DNA from: Cladorhizidae sp. MBARI D1340-BT2
Taxonomy: Eukaryota; Porifera; Demospongiae; Poecilosclerida; Cladorhizidae
Assembly (NCBI GenBank): GCA_028752905.1
Contig: JAQNBH010000012.1
Location: 29,211,816-29,275,815 of the forward strand
DNA length: 64,000 nt
Direction: 5' to 3'
Positions 33,290-44,462 of the stretch are shown here, piece by piece. Below the pieces are notes generated by a model. It was not told the DNA's origin. It saw only the letters and a list, made by a program, of their open reading frames with translations, and ran no database searches. Position 1 is the first letter of the stretch, and each line of letters begins with the position of its first letter. The position numbers were made by a program, and so were the translations under genes.

Positions 33290-35545
33290 CCTACCTCTAA
33301 CCCTACCCTGGCCTAGTAGTCCCTGGCCTAGTAGTCCCTGGCCTAGTAGTCCCTGGCCTAGTAGTCCCTGGCCTAGTCCTGACCTAGTCCTGACCTAGTC
33401 CTGACCTAGTCCTGACCTAGTCCTGACCTAGTCCTGACCTAGTCCTGACCTAGTCCTGACCTAGTCCTGACCTAGTCCTGACCTAGTCCTGACCTAGTCC
33501 TGACCTAGTCCTGACCTAGTCCTGACCTAGTCCTGACCTAGTCCTGACCTAGTCCTGACCTAGTCCTGACCTAGTCCTGACCTAGTCTCCTGACCTAGTC
33601 TCCTGACCTAGTCCTGACCTAGTCCTGACCTAGTCCTGACCTAGTCCTGACCTAGCCCTGACCTAGCCCTGACCTAGCCCTGACCTAGTCCTGAACCTAG
33701 TCCTGAACCTAGTCCTGAACCTAGTCCTGAACCTAGTCCTGAACCTAGTCCTGACCTAGTCCTGGCCTAGTCCTGACCTAGTCCTGACCTAGTCCTGACC
33801 TAGTCCTGACCTAGTCCTGACCTAGTCCTGACCTAGTCCTGACCTAGTCCTGACCTAGTCCTGACCTAGTCCTGACCTAGTCCTGACCTAGTCCTGACCT
33901 AGTCCTGACCTAGTCCTGACCTAGTCCTGGCCTAGTCCTGACCTAGTCCTGACCTAGTCCTGACCTAGTCCTGACCTAGTCCTGACCTAGTCCTGGCCTA
34001 GTCCTGACCTAGTCCTGGCCTAGTCCTGGCCTAGTCCTGACCTAGTCCTGGCCTAGTCCTGACCTAGTCTCCTGACCTAGTCTCCTGGCCTAGTCCTGAC
34101 CTAGTCCTGGCCTAGTCCTGACCTAGTCCTGACCTAGTCCTGACCTAGTCCTGACCTAGTCCTGACCTAGTCCTGGCCTAGTCCTGGCCTAGTCCTGACC
34201 TAGTCTCCTGGCCTAGTCTCCTGGCCTAGTCTCCTGGCCTAGTCCTGGCCTAGTCCTGTCCTAGTCTCCTGGCCTAGTCTCCTGGCCTAGTCTCCTGGCC
34301 TAGTCCTGACCTAGTCCTGACCTAGTCCTGACCTAGTCCTGACCTAGTCCTGACCTAGTCCTGGCCTAGTCCTGGCCTAGTCCTGGCCTAGTCTCCTGGC
34401 CTAGTCTCCTGGCCTAGTCTCCTGGCCTAGTCCTGACCTAGTCCTGGCCTAGTCCTGTCCTAGTCCTGACCTAGTCCTGACCTAGTCCTGACCTAGTCCT
34501 GACCTAGTCCTGACCTAGTCCTGACCTAGTCCTGACCTAGTCCTGACCTAGTCCTGACCTAGTCCTGACCTAGTCCTGACCTAGTCCTGACCTAGTCCTG
34601 ACCTAGTCCTGACCTAGTCCTGACCTAGTACTGACCTAGTCCTGACCTAGTCCTGACCTAGTCCTGACCTAGTCCTGACCTAGTCCTGACCTAGTCCTGA
34701 CCTACAGTCCTGGCCTAGTCCTGACCTAGTCCTGACCTAGTCCTGACCTAGTCCTGACCTAGTCCTGACCTAGTCCTGACCTACAGTCCTGACCTAGTCC
34801 TGGCCTAGTCCTGTCCTACAGTCCTGACCTAGTCCTGGCCTAGTCCTGACCTAGTCCTGACCTAGTCCTGGCCTATCCTGGCCTATCCTGGCCTAGTCCT
34901 GTCCTAGCCTAGATCTAGCCTAGATCTATCCCTTTCTAACCCTGCCCTGGTCTAGTAGTCCTGACCTAGTCCTGACCTAGTCCTGACCTAGTCCTGGCCT
35001 ATCCTGGCCTAGTCCTGTCCTAGCCTAGATCTAGCCTAGATCTATCCCTTTCTAACCCTGCCCTGGTCTAGTAGTCCTGACCTAGTCCTGACCTAGTCCT
35101 GACCTAGTCCTGACCTAGTCCTGACCTAGTCCTGACCTACAGTCCTGACCTAGTCCTGGCCTAGTCCTGTCCTACAGTCCTGACCTAGTCCTGGCCTAGT
35201 CCTGACCTAGTCCTGACCTAGTCCTGGCCTATCCTGGCCTAGTCCTGTCCTAGCCTAGATCTAGCCTAGATCTATCCCTTTCTAACCCTGCCCTGGTCTA
35301 GTAGTCCTGACCTAGTCCTGACCTAGTCCTGACCTAGTCCTGGCCTATCCTGGCCTAGTCCTGTCCTAGCCTAGATCTAGCCTAGATCTATCCCTTTCTA
35401 ACCCTGCCCTGGTCTAGTAGTCCTGACCTAGTCCTGACCTAGTCCTGACCTAGTCCTGGCCTATCCTGGCCTAGTCCTGTCCTAGCCTAGATCTAGCCTA
35501 GATCTATCCCTTTCTAACCCTGCCCTGGTCTAGATCTAGCCCTAA
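33290..35545. repeat. 11-bp satellite (CCTGACCTAGT)n, 2.2 kb, within the intron
   Basis: About 150-200 units of CCTGACCTAGT, with CCTGGCCTAGT, CTCCTGACCTAGT and CCTGAACCTAGT variants clustered in blocks. From about 34890 a longer composite unit appears five times; its marker is CCTAGATCTAGCCTAGATCT followed by ATCCCTTTCTAACCCTGCCC. This marks a younger higher-order layer. The repeat contains many CTAG palindromes. Confidence 0.98.
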
Positions 35546-36185
35546 CTCTATCCCTAGCCTAGCCCAGCTTAGCCTACTCTAGCCCTAACTAAAGAGATAA
35601 GAACTACGGGATTTGCCTGCACCCATCACCACAGATTGCCCCAGTGTATCATACGTGCATGCACTGTATGTCATGTGATGGGGACACATAGCACACATAC
35701 ATAGGTAGGATTGCAGGTCCTCCATGTCCTCTGGCAATTTTCTAAATTGTCACTAGTTGGTAGTCCAGAAAACTTAATAATAGACTTACTTTCAAACTTG
35801 TCGGACCATGCAGTCTGGCAGAAGCAGTATGGATGTGCATGTACATAGCTACTGCAGATAGGACAGCTACGAAGGCGTGAAGTTTGCCGTGCGAGGGATA
35901 TCACACCTATCCTGGAGTAGTAGCCTGGAGAGGACCCCCCCAAATCAGGATTTACCTACCTGTATATAACAGCCACCTAGCTTCACCTCTACCTGACAAA
36001 CAGCAGCAACCTTCAAATCTGACTTCACCTCTGTTTAACAGCCACCCTCACCTCAGTGTAGCAGCCAGCCACATTGCTGGGCTTCTGCTCCAAGGATACC
36101 AGTAAACAATTGTTGATCGTAAGCGCCTACATACATATGCGAGAAAGAAGAAAAACCCCCGACTTTTTTCACTATGTACATGTGT

Positions 36186-36258
36186 ATATTATATACACAG
36201 AATTTTATACCTGCATATGTCCAGTAGACTGGTGTGTGTATGTATATATATACAGTAT
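36186..36258. repeat. Outlying copy of the CCAGTNNACTGG/TA repeat
   Basis: CAGAATTTTATACCTGCATA followed by TGTCCAGTAGACTGGTGTGT is nearly identical to the start of the array at 37337, one kb downstream. The array start therefore has a separate copy. Confidence 0.8.
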
Positions 36259-37336
36259 ATCTATATCTATATGGGCTTGATCACGCGGTAATGGAATTTC
36301 ACTACTTGTGGGGGGCTGCTACTCAGCTAAGAAAGATTCACATTTTATCAAAATATATCTCCATGTAGGTCTCCATGGGCACTTTAATGTGACTGTATAA
36401 TGATATTCAGAAATATATTTTTCTTTGAGTGAGACCAGAAAAACACACTGGACGGAATTTCATAAATTTTCTGTGTTGTACCCATTGTCATATATAAACC
36501 TGCTGTTCTTATACAGCGATGCCTTACTGGTGGACCTGGCATTGGTTTAGGAATATTAGACTATTACATACACAAAGAATGGTAAAGGTTTCAGCAATCC
36601 TTCTAGTAAAGTTTGGTACTGCTTGGTAATGGGATTTCATAGTAACGGAATTTCAAATGTTAATGATGTTCTATGGCTCTCCTGTGGACTGGATACTTGC
36701 TGTATCCAAGTGTATCACCTTTAAAAAATACCCTAATAAGTTTAAAAATAACAATCAGAGGACACTATTTTCCATTCCTTGCTCTGTACAACTAATCATT
36801 GGCACCGACTTCTTCCCTTTTCTGATGCCTGCCACGAGTATCATAGACATGTCTGAACAATGTATGTGTGCTGCTTTTGAGAATGATACAATCATAGCAT
36901 AGCATAGTTTCTGTACTTAGTGGTGTACTTGGCTAACACTGTGCGTACGTGAACTCTAATTAGAGTATCGTAGGTGTGAAGTTCGTTTACCTGCGGCTCT
37001 GGGCACCTAATAAGAGTGTCTTTATGTCTTCCACACTTATGGATTATGTGACCACAAAGAAATGTATTCCCATGCTAATTTTCTAATTGATTTGTTAAAT
37101 ATCAAGTCACAGGAAAGAAGGTTTGATGAGTCACAAATCTGACTTGTCCGAGACAAAAATGTTCCTTAACTTCAAGTTGTAATATGTAATAACTCCTGAA
37201 CCGTGCTAGGCAGGATAACTACAAAACATGCTCCATAAATTAGAGACAAAGAGCTTTTCAGAAATACAATGTCTGAAAGATATCTTTGAATTCTATTTTT
37301 AACCTTAGATGTTAACTCTTGCAAGAACAAGCCGAT

Positions 37337-37424
37337 ATATATATACAGAATTTTATACCTGCATATGTCCAGTCGACTGGTGTGTGTGTATATATATATA
37401 TATATGCATGTGTCCAGTGCACTG

Positions 37425-37456
<32 letters not shown>

Positions 37457-37569
37457 GCATGTGTCCAGTGCACTGGTGTGTGTGTGTATATATATATACA
37501 TGTGTCCAGTGCACTGGTGTGTGTGTGTATATATATATATATGTGTGTATGCATGTGTCCAGTGCACTG

Positions 37570-37607
<38 letters not shown>

Positions 37608-37630
37608 TCCTGCATATGTCCAGTGCACTG

Positions 37631-37664
<34 letters not shown>

Positions 37665-37680
37665 GCATGTGTCCAGTGGA
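37337..37680. repeat. Compound (TG)n(TA)n array with CCAGTGCACTGG palindromes
   Basis: Six to seven units, each a GCATGTGTCCAGTGCACTGG palindromic block followed by (TG)n and (TA)n runs of varying length. Open frames on both strands reflect only the YIYI/HTHT dipeptide coding of dinucleotide repeats. Confidence 0.95.
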
Positions 37681-38329
37681 CTTGTGTATTGTAATAAAAA
37701 TAGTCAGAAAATACGACCTTCAGTTTTGATTTGGTGAGCAAGGAAAGTGAGGGGGGAAATGGCGTCTCTTCCAGGCCCTCACTAATGTTTCTGGAAGCCT
37801 TCTGCTGAGGAACGCTGCACAGACGGCCGTGCCTATCTACATACCAAGAACCACTCTGAATCCCTTTGACTCTTGATGAAGAAGACGCTGCTGAATGGAT
37901 TCTTTGCAGAAGTTTTGCTGCCATGTGTACGTACGTACGCAGTGCCCCACAGCATTAGCTTGCTGATCTCAATGGAACTGGTTCTTGGACCAAACTGCAG
38001 CCCATTGTACAGTGTTTTAATAATGCAAACCGTTGCAAACCGTTTAAATGCAAACTGTTTAGAATATTTATAATATATAGTGATCTACGGTTAAAAAAAA
38101 AAGTTTTTTGAATGTCATTCGTAAGTCTTGCACTTGGCGTCAACCTTGCTTGAGTGAGAGGGTGAGGGGGTGTTGAGAGGTGAGAGGGTTACGATAATTT
38201 TTTTGTTTCTCAGATGGTGATTTTGGTGTGCATTATTTAGTTTGCTTCCCATGACAGCCTGGCATTTCATTAAGATGACATCATCAATACTCACAACTGC
38301 CATCAACTAGGGTTAGTGTCAGACAGTTA

Positions 38330-38790
38330 TCTAGGACTAGAATTAGGGTCATGGCTAGCTCATGTAGGCCTACAGTTAGGGTCAGCAGGTTTCATTTAGA
38401 AAATTGTCCAAGGGGGAGCAACTGGAGGAATCTGGTTTATGATGAAAGATGTGACAAAGTTTCTAATGAATTTTAATAATACAATTTCTGAGGGGGGAGG
38501 GGGCAAAAGGGTTCCAAGGGGGGCCAGCTGTCCGCCTAAATGAAACCCTGCTCAGGCAGTAGCTAGAGTTAGGGTCAGGGCAATGGCTAGGGTTAGAGTT
38601 GGGGTCAGGGCAGTAGCAAGCTAGGCCTATAGTTAGGGTCAGGGCAGTAGTTAAGGGTTAGGTAGAGTTAGGGTCAGGGCAATGGCTAGGGTTAGAGTTG
38701 GGGTCAGGGCAGTAGCAAGCTAGGCCTATAGTTAGGGTCAGGGCAGTAGTTAAGGGTTAGGTAGAGTTAGGGTCAGGCTGTGGCTAGACC
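38330..38790. repeat. GGGTTAG/GGGTCAGGGCAGTAG minisatellite, reverse orientation
   Basis: Words such as TTAGGGTCAGGGCAGTAG and GGCTAGGGTTAGAGTTGGGG. A ~90-bp block (38570s to 38660s) is duplicated directly. This is the opposite strand orientation to the CCCTAA-type arrays elsewhere. It is interrupted by a MITE at 38386-38550. Confidence 0.9.
38386..38550. mobile_element. MITE family 'CAGGGTTTCATTTAG', copy 1
   Basis: Ends are inverted: CAGGTTTCATTTAG on the left and CTAAATGAAACCCTG on the right. The interior is shared with 47638-47832: GATGTGACAAAGTTTCTAAT and TTTTAATAATACAATTTC. CAGGG-type ends are typical of hAT non-autonomous elements. No clean target duplication is visible because the flanks are repetitive. 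Confidence 0.75.
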
Positions 38791-39993
38791 TAGAGGAAAG
38801 GCTTGAGCGATGCATAGGATGTCATGGCAGGAGTGTGGTTACATTCCTATGCAGCCTAGGGTTGTTAGTGCCAGTTTCATGTGGCAAGCATTGACCTACT
38901 GATTTGCTAGGCAAATGTACTGTGTCCATGTATGCAGTATATTGTGTTTGTAATTAGCCTCGGGCATCACTAACGAGTTGAGATGATGTTGTCGTCAGAG
39001 CTTGCCTTGTGCTCAGATTACATCAAGCCATTATAAAGCTTTAAGCCTATTGGTTGGTTTTTGAAGTACTAAACTACTGGCAACTACGAATTTTCACATG
39101 AGAAATTGTCTGGAGCCAAAGGTCCACCCAGACATTAAAAAAGTATAGCCTGGCACTTTAGATGTACAGCTCTGATTGTAGCTAGTGGCCCTTGGCTTTC
39201 CCTAGCGAGGTGGGAGCCAAACTATTGCCTGTCCTGCACTCATAAGCACCAGCTGTGAGTGCCTAAACTGCTCCTGCAGGCAGCGGTGGTGGTATCCCAC
39301 CAACAGGACCCAATTCAATTTAATTAAGTGTGTTTCCTTCCCATTCAGACACTAATTGCTCAAGAGTGTTAAATGTCTCAAGCAAGCGAGTGTAACCTGG
39401 CCAAGTGTTACAGGATGGGAGGTCCTTCTAAGATGTTACATGATAGTTTGTGTTGCACATATCGTTCACCAGATCAACTTTCACTAAAAACCCTTCACCT
39501 GCTTTGATCTTTGAAAGCCATATTCGTCTGGTGTACACCCATGCACACACTGGCTGTTAAAAGCAGGGCACTTTTTTTTAAATTATCATCCTTAGCACAG
39601 GAAGGCATCTTAGCCCAAATGCAGAGAGGCAATCAGTTTTCTTAAACAAGGATCACTGTGTCTGTTATAGGCTTGCTAGAAGAAGATGGCATATGTTCCA
39701 GAACTCATCCTCTGGAATTTAATATGTGGACATCACATTTACAATTTGTGTGGTCTCAAAAAACCTAGATAGACGCCGTACTCACGACCAAAGCTTAATA
39801 CATAGAGGCTAGCACCAACAGTGAAGTGGGTGCCGAACAACATCAATACATACACTGTACTTGCTTTATAAGCAGACGCATGTCCCCAGCCAGGATATAA
39901 TAATGCACATCACAAAATATATACAAACAAGTAGAGTTTTTTGTTTCTTCATCGTGTACTTGATTGATAACAAATGACTTGCTCTATTTGTAG

Positions 39994-40643
39994 GTACGGA
40001 GATCACACAGAGTCAACAATTCTCTGAACAGCCATTGCCAAGCAACAGCAAGCCTCCGCCCCTACCCCCTAAGGAGAGCCAACGCTATCCCAAGCCGCCC
40101 CACCCCCCAAAAAGCAATCCCTCGACTTATGACAACCACACCCTCAACAGATTCCGTGAACGCGCCACTTCGCACATTGTCCGATCCTCTCCGGTTACAA
40201 CTCGACACACCAATGGAACTAATGGGACAGGGCATCGGAGAAGGTTGAATTCCGATGGAAGCCTTCAGTTATCGATTAGCCCCCCCAACACGCCCCCACC
40301 ACCGTACACTAAGTACGATCAAAACCAAGCCCACTGTCATCGTACACACCACGCCTTCCACAGTAACCAACAAACCACACCCCCTCCTCCATCTCCACAC
40401 AACTCCTCGGCTGCTACGTCTCGACATTACAGTCTCTCTCAGCATGCAGACGTTCCCCATTCCAACTTTTCCACCCACATGCAGAGGACGAGGTCTCATG
40501 GACACGCCCCTTACCGTAGGGTGCGCATTCCTCTCAACAACGAAACTGATGGTGGGGGAGTGGAGAATGAAGAAGAAGGAGGAGAACGGGTCATCAGTCC
40601 ACCCGAAGCCTTCATAGAAGTCGACGGCGGAACTCTTGTGTGA
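39994..40643 (+). CDS. Terminal coding exon of the SH3 scaffold gene (proline-rich C-terminus)
   Basis: Follows acceptor TCTATTTGTAG (AG at 39992-39993). Completing the split Ser codon, the frame runs 216 codons to TGA at 40641-40643. It encodes a proline-rich tail starting soon after the junction: SKPPPLPPKESQRYPKPP (class II PxLPxK ligand) and SPPNTPPPPYTKY, then His/Ser-rich stretches and an acidic segment (GGGVENEEEGG) near the end. There is no globular domain, so it is likely a disordered ligand region. The tail could bind SH3 domains of partners or of the same protein; this is inference. The frame agreement with 31164-32972 (2,457 coding bases after the split codon, divisible by 3) is the main support for the join. 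Confidence 0.85.
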
Positions 40644-40837
40644 GGGAAACCAATCAACAAGCAGAATGTGTGCTTATTATAAAGATTGTTCCTACCTCAT
40701 TGTGGTCTTTGTGTGTTGGGTTTGTGGCTGTTGGCATCTCTGGGACGGGGACGTAGGCTAATTGCACACACACAGCTCGTAAACAACTGATCGTATGTGC
40801 CAAGCTCCACTGCAGTGCCTATCAAATATATACTCTC

Positions 40838-40843
40838 ATTAAA
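40838..40843 (+). promoter_or_regulatory. Candidate polyadenylation signal ATTAAA
   Basis: ATTAAA, 195 bp after the stop of the SH3 gene, followed within about 15 bp by GT-rich sequence (TTGTTTGTG). It would give a short 3' UTR. Variant signals are common by chance in AT-rich DNA. Confidence 0.35.
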
Positions 40844-41639
40844 CCTTGTGCAAATATAATTGTTTGTGTACAATTATTGTGTCTACACCACTTAACACCA
40901 CTTATGGAATGATTCTTTTGACGAATACATTTTTTAATGCATTATATTATGCACCACAAGTCCAGTTAGTAGCGTGGTTAGTAGGGAGGGTTTACGAGAT
41001 TGTTATTGGAGTGTTTATAGAGGGTTTACGAGATTGTTATTGGAGTGTTTATATAGCCATGCTATGTAGTTGCTGCTTAGAAGAGCTTGTTATCGTGCAG
41101 GCCTTCCACGAGATGGCTGACTGCAATTCATGTTCTAATATCCTTCACCAATTCATATGCTGGAAACTAAGTCGAGGATAGTCACAGCAATGGAGGGGAT
41201 ACAATCTAGTCATGCATGTGTGTTCCGTGCAGATCAGCAACCCACTCACCCACCCAAGCTATAGACTTTCCCTACCTTCATTTTCTGTACCATTTATACC
41301 TCGTGGGGATCACTAGAACAATTTTATTACTACTACGTGAGAATATAAGTCGGTTATGCTTTCCATGGTGCCAAAATAGGATCGATGCTGTGTGCATATA
41401 TTATATGCCACGTCTGTAAATGATCAAGTTGATGAGCAGATGGTATAATGTTATGGTTTCGTGGGAGTGGCTATAATACTGGCCAGTAATCTTGGACTGG
41501 AGAGCAGCTTGTCCACAATGTATTCCAAGCCCAGCTCCGCCTACAAATATTTCAGAGAGAGAGGGAGGGAAATGATTGGAAGCCCCCAAAATTATTATAT
41601 ACAGAAATTACAGTTTCTGTATACGCTTTATATACACTA

Positions 41640-41770
41640 TTACTATATATACTAATACTACAACTAATATACTACTACAGTAACTGCTACTACTCGAGTA
41701 TACTACTACTACTTCTGCCTACTATACTAAACTACTACTATACAATACTACTACTATACTATACTGTATA
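41640..41770. repeat. Imperfect TACTAC/CTATAC tract
   Basis: About 130 bp of ACTACTACTATACTA-type triplets. Confidence 0.85.
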
Positions 41771-42260
41771 CTGGTACTGTTATACTCCATCATGTCTATG
41801 GTAAAGGGTTATCACACAATACCAAAAATATATGATGTCATTAATTCTCTGCATGAAGGTGCTGAAATTGTGTGTCGTGTGTGTGCTATTATAATAATAG
41901 ATAGATAGATATCGCTGTAGCACCCTCCCCAACACCACCCAACCCCACACATCTCAGCTCTAACTCATTCCGACAGCTTTTAAATGACAGCGCCGACCAA
42001 TATTAACCCCTAAAGGACTCCGAGTGTGCCTGGAATCCTCCTCTAAGGCAGTCAACAGACAGCGCAAAAAATAACAACAAAGCATGAAATAATCTCGAGC
42101 GCTAGGGGTCGAAGAGGTCGATGTTTCTATATTTTCTTCTGTTTCTGTCTGTTTTTCCATGCGCATATCTCGTGACAACTCACACAAACTTCGAGGGACT
42201 CCAAATATTTCTCGATGGCTGTAAAAAAAGTGTCTTAATGACACAATCAAACGACCTCGC

Positions 42261-42340
42261 ATGCTGCTCTATAATTGGAGTTGAGTCAAGACCGCACATG
42301 CTGCTCTATAATTGGAGTCGAGTCAAGACCGCACATGCTG
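42261..42340. repeat. 37-bp tandem duplication
   Basis: ATGCTGCTCTATAATTGGAG at 42261 recurs at 42298, both followed by TYGAGTCAAGACCGCAC. A third partial start follows. Confidence 0.9.
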
Positions 42341-42599
42341 CATTGCACAGAACGAATGACCCGTGCTCAGTTATGAAGTTTGTTTTGTGGTGTTTTCTCT
42401 TCCTGGGAAACTGCTACCTAGTCCAAAGCGATCCTTCGCCAAAACGTGGCGTTTGCTTCGTGGAGTTCTCCTGTGCAACTCAATCTGTTCCTTGAAGGAG
42501 GCAGTAGCTGAGCCTACATGAGCCAACAATAGCAACAAGACATGGCACGTGCTGATGTCTGGAGTGCACAGCAGCAACAAAAAAAACACCCAACTACTA

Positions 42600-42621
42600 G
42601 GGGGGGGGGGGGGGGGGGGGG
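42600..42621. repeat. Poly(G) tract, 22 nt
   Basis: Uninterrupted G run on the + strand; the exact length may be unreliable. Confidence 0.9.
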
Positions 42622-42836
42622 AAAGTGTCTTAAAATGTTGTTTAAAGGAGCCTGAAGCTCGCACTTGGTATAATCTTCTACATTCAGCTATAATATACAG
42701 AACAATAGCGATGGGTTCTAAACGGAAAAGGGCATCTGTTTGTGGTCAGCATGGGTACAGTTTCCTTTAAAAAATATATATATACATAGCTGTGTTTTTG
42801 AATAAAACATTTTTACATACAGTGCAGGAAATTATA

Positions 42837-42963
42837 CTCTCAATGTTGACATAATAACATTACAATAACCTTCTCAATAATCAACTTCAAATTGTATTCT
42901 CTCGACACTTCGACTAGATGCTCTAGCCTTCATCAGGAATATATATTTGAGAAGGTTATTTTT
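42837..42963 (-). mobile_element. Foldback element copy 2, with 13-bp target duplication
   Basis: Flanked by a perfect 13-bp direct repeat, GCAGGAAATTATA, at 42824-42836 and 42964-42976. On the minus strand it reads AATAACCTTCTCAA, then CTGATGA (42936-42930), stem II GGCTAGA-GCA-TCTAGTC, GAAG (for GAAA), and TGTCGAGAG. It closes with TTGAGAAGGTTATT, so a 14-bp perfect stem encloses the hammerhead-like core. This copy has one arm only. Confidence 0.78.
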
Positions 42964-43427
42964 GCAGGAAATTATAGTCAGACATGCAGAACATCTCGTG
43001 TATTTGACAACAATAAATTTGCTCTGATTTGCTCTGTCAAAATGTCCGAGCAGCACTAAGGAATGCTCTAGAATACGCGCACGCACATCCACAAACGTAT
43101 CGGAGCATCAGATGCCCCAATCTCTGACACAGACAGTTGAGGAGGAGAAGAGGAGAAGCTGTTCCTTGATGACTGAATACGGGATGCTGACTCACTGATC
43201 ATGATAGAGTTTAATGGTGGGGGGGGGGGGGGGGGTTGAGTTACATGCAAGTTGTCATGTTTTTGATGGCCTACTTAATCAAAATTGATTTTACTCAACA
43301 AATTGATTTCAGTTTTAATTTCCCCGCAACCGTGTGGCACTGCAAGGGAATTCCCCACACTATGTGCATTGTAAAGGGAATTCCCTGTAGCTGTGGGAAG
43401 GTGTCTATTGGTGTGAACAAGGATGAG

Positions 43428-43560
43428 GTTGGAGACCTGGATCTAGGAACATAAGGACATGGAGGAGGAGGAACTTGAAGGAGGTTGGAGACCTGGATCT
43501 AGGAGCATAAGGACATGGAGGAGGAGGAACTTGAAGGAGGAGGTTGGAGACCTGGATCAT
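43428..43560. repeat. 55-60-bp tandem repeat, about 2.5 copies
   Basis: GTTGGAGACCTGGATC at 43428, 43483 and 43543, joined by ATAAGGACATGGAGGAGGAG segments. Confidence 0.9.
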
Positions 43561-44462
43561 AAGGATGCATGCAGGAAGGGGAACTTGAGAAGTCTCAATT
43601 ACAGAGCATGTGTGGAACCAAGACCACCTAATCTCGTGGGAAGAGACCTCAGGCTAGGGCTAGGGCTAGGGGATTGATAGGGCCTGCTAATGGAGGGGCT
43701 GCTCATGGAGGAGGCGCTGCACACCACATCGCACCTAGGGATCGCTGAACCAGTTGCTGGGTCTCGACTAGCAAGACTATGCATGATAAACCACACCCAT
43801 CATTATCTGTCTGATATACTACCGTGCAAACTTTAAGGACACGATCTGTAAGCACGAAAGGTGCTAATGTCAACAAAAGAAGAATATTTTTATGAAAATA
43901 TCCTTTAGGAGCTTATTCTTGAATCCGGTCACATGTCCATGTATGGTCACATGTCCATGTATGGTTATCTCGCTCCTCGACACAAGCTTTCTCTAGTGCT
44001 GCTTGCGGCTCCGCACATGCAGTCCAGAGTATTTGGCCAAGTGGAGGTGATGACCATTTCCTCATATCTATGCACTGCGCACACAAACCCACTCCTAGGT
44101 AGTCCAGGGATCTGATACATATGTGGCCTTGAGGTGGGAGTGGCGGTGGGTGGGTGGGTGGGTGGGGGACTTTGACCCTCCCCTGACCTATATATAGAGT
44201 TTCCCAAGTGTACCCAGAAATGTGTTTGTGCATGTGTATGCATGCAGTGCATAGATATAGGAAATAGTCATCACCTTCACTTGGCCAAATACAACGGCTG
44301 TTCGGGGGCCTCCAACCTCACCAGTAGGTGACACTCAAGCATGTGTGCAGTGTAACTCTGACAGGTGGGAAATAGACATCAAGTGAGACATTGGTGCTGG
44401 CTGACGGAATTGTCAGAGTACCAAACAGAAGACCATCCGGAGGCTGACAAGAAGTGGTGGAG

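Larger units (their letters stand above)
32973..39993 (+). other. 7,021-bp intron of the SH3 gene
   Basis: Bounded by GTAAGT at 32973 and CTATTTGTAG at 39993. Joining the flanking exons gives A|GT (Ser) and keeps a single frame to a natural stop. The intron carries the 11-bp satellite, a TA/TG array, a short GGGTTAG-type array and a MITE. The remaining parts (35546-36180, 36260-37330, 37680-38330 and 38800-39990) look unique, and I see no gene in them. Confidence 0.82.
40860..42600. other. Intergenic DNA, no gene recognised
   Basis: Contains a 35-bp direct duplication near 40998-41050 (GAGGGTTTACGAGATTGTTA), a TACTAC tract and a 37-bp duplication. No exon-like frame with a domain. Confidence 0.5.

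Noticed and set aside
37172..37924. A 250-codon minus-strand frame with HTHT/YIYI stretches.
   Set aside because: Mostly dinucleotide-repeat translation inside the SH3 gene intron.
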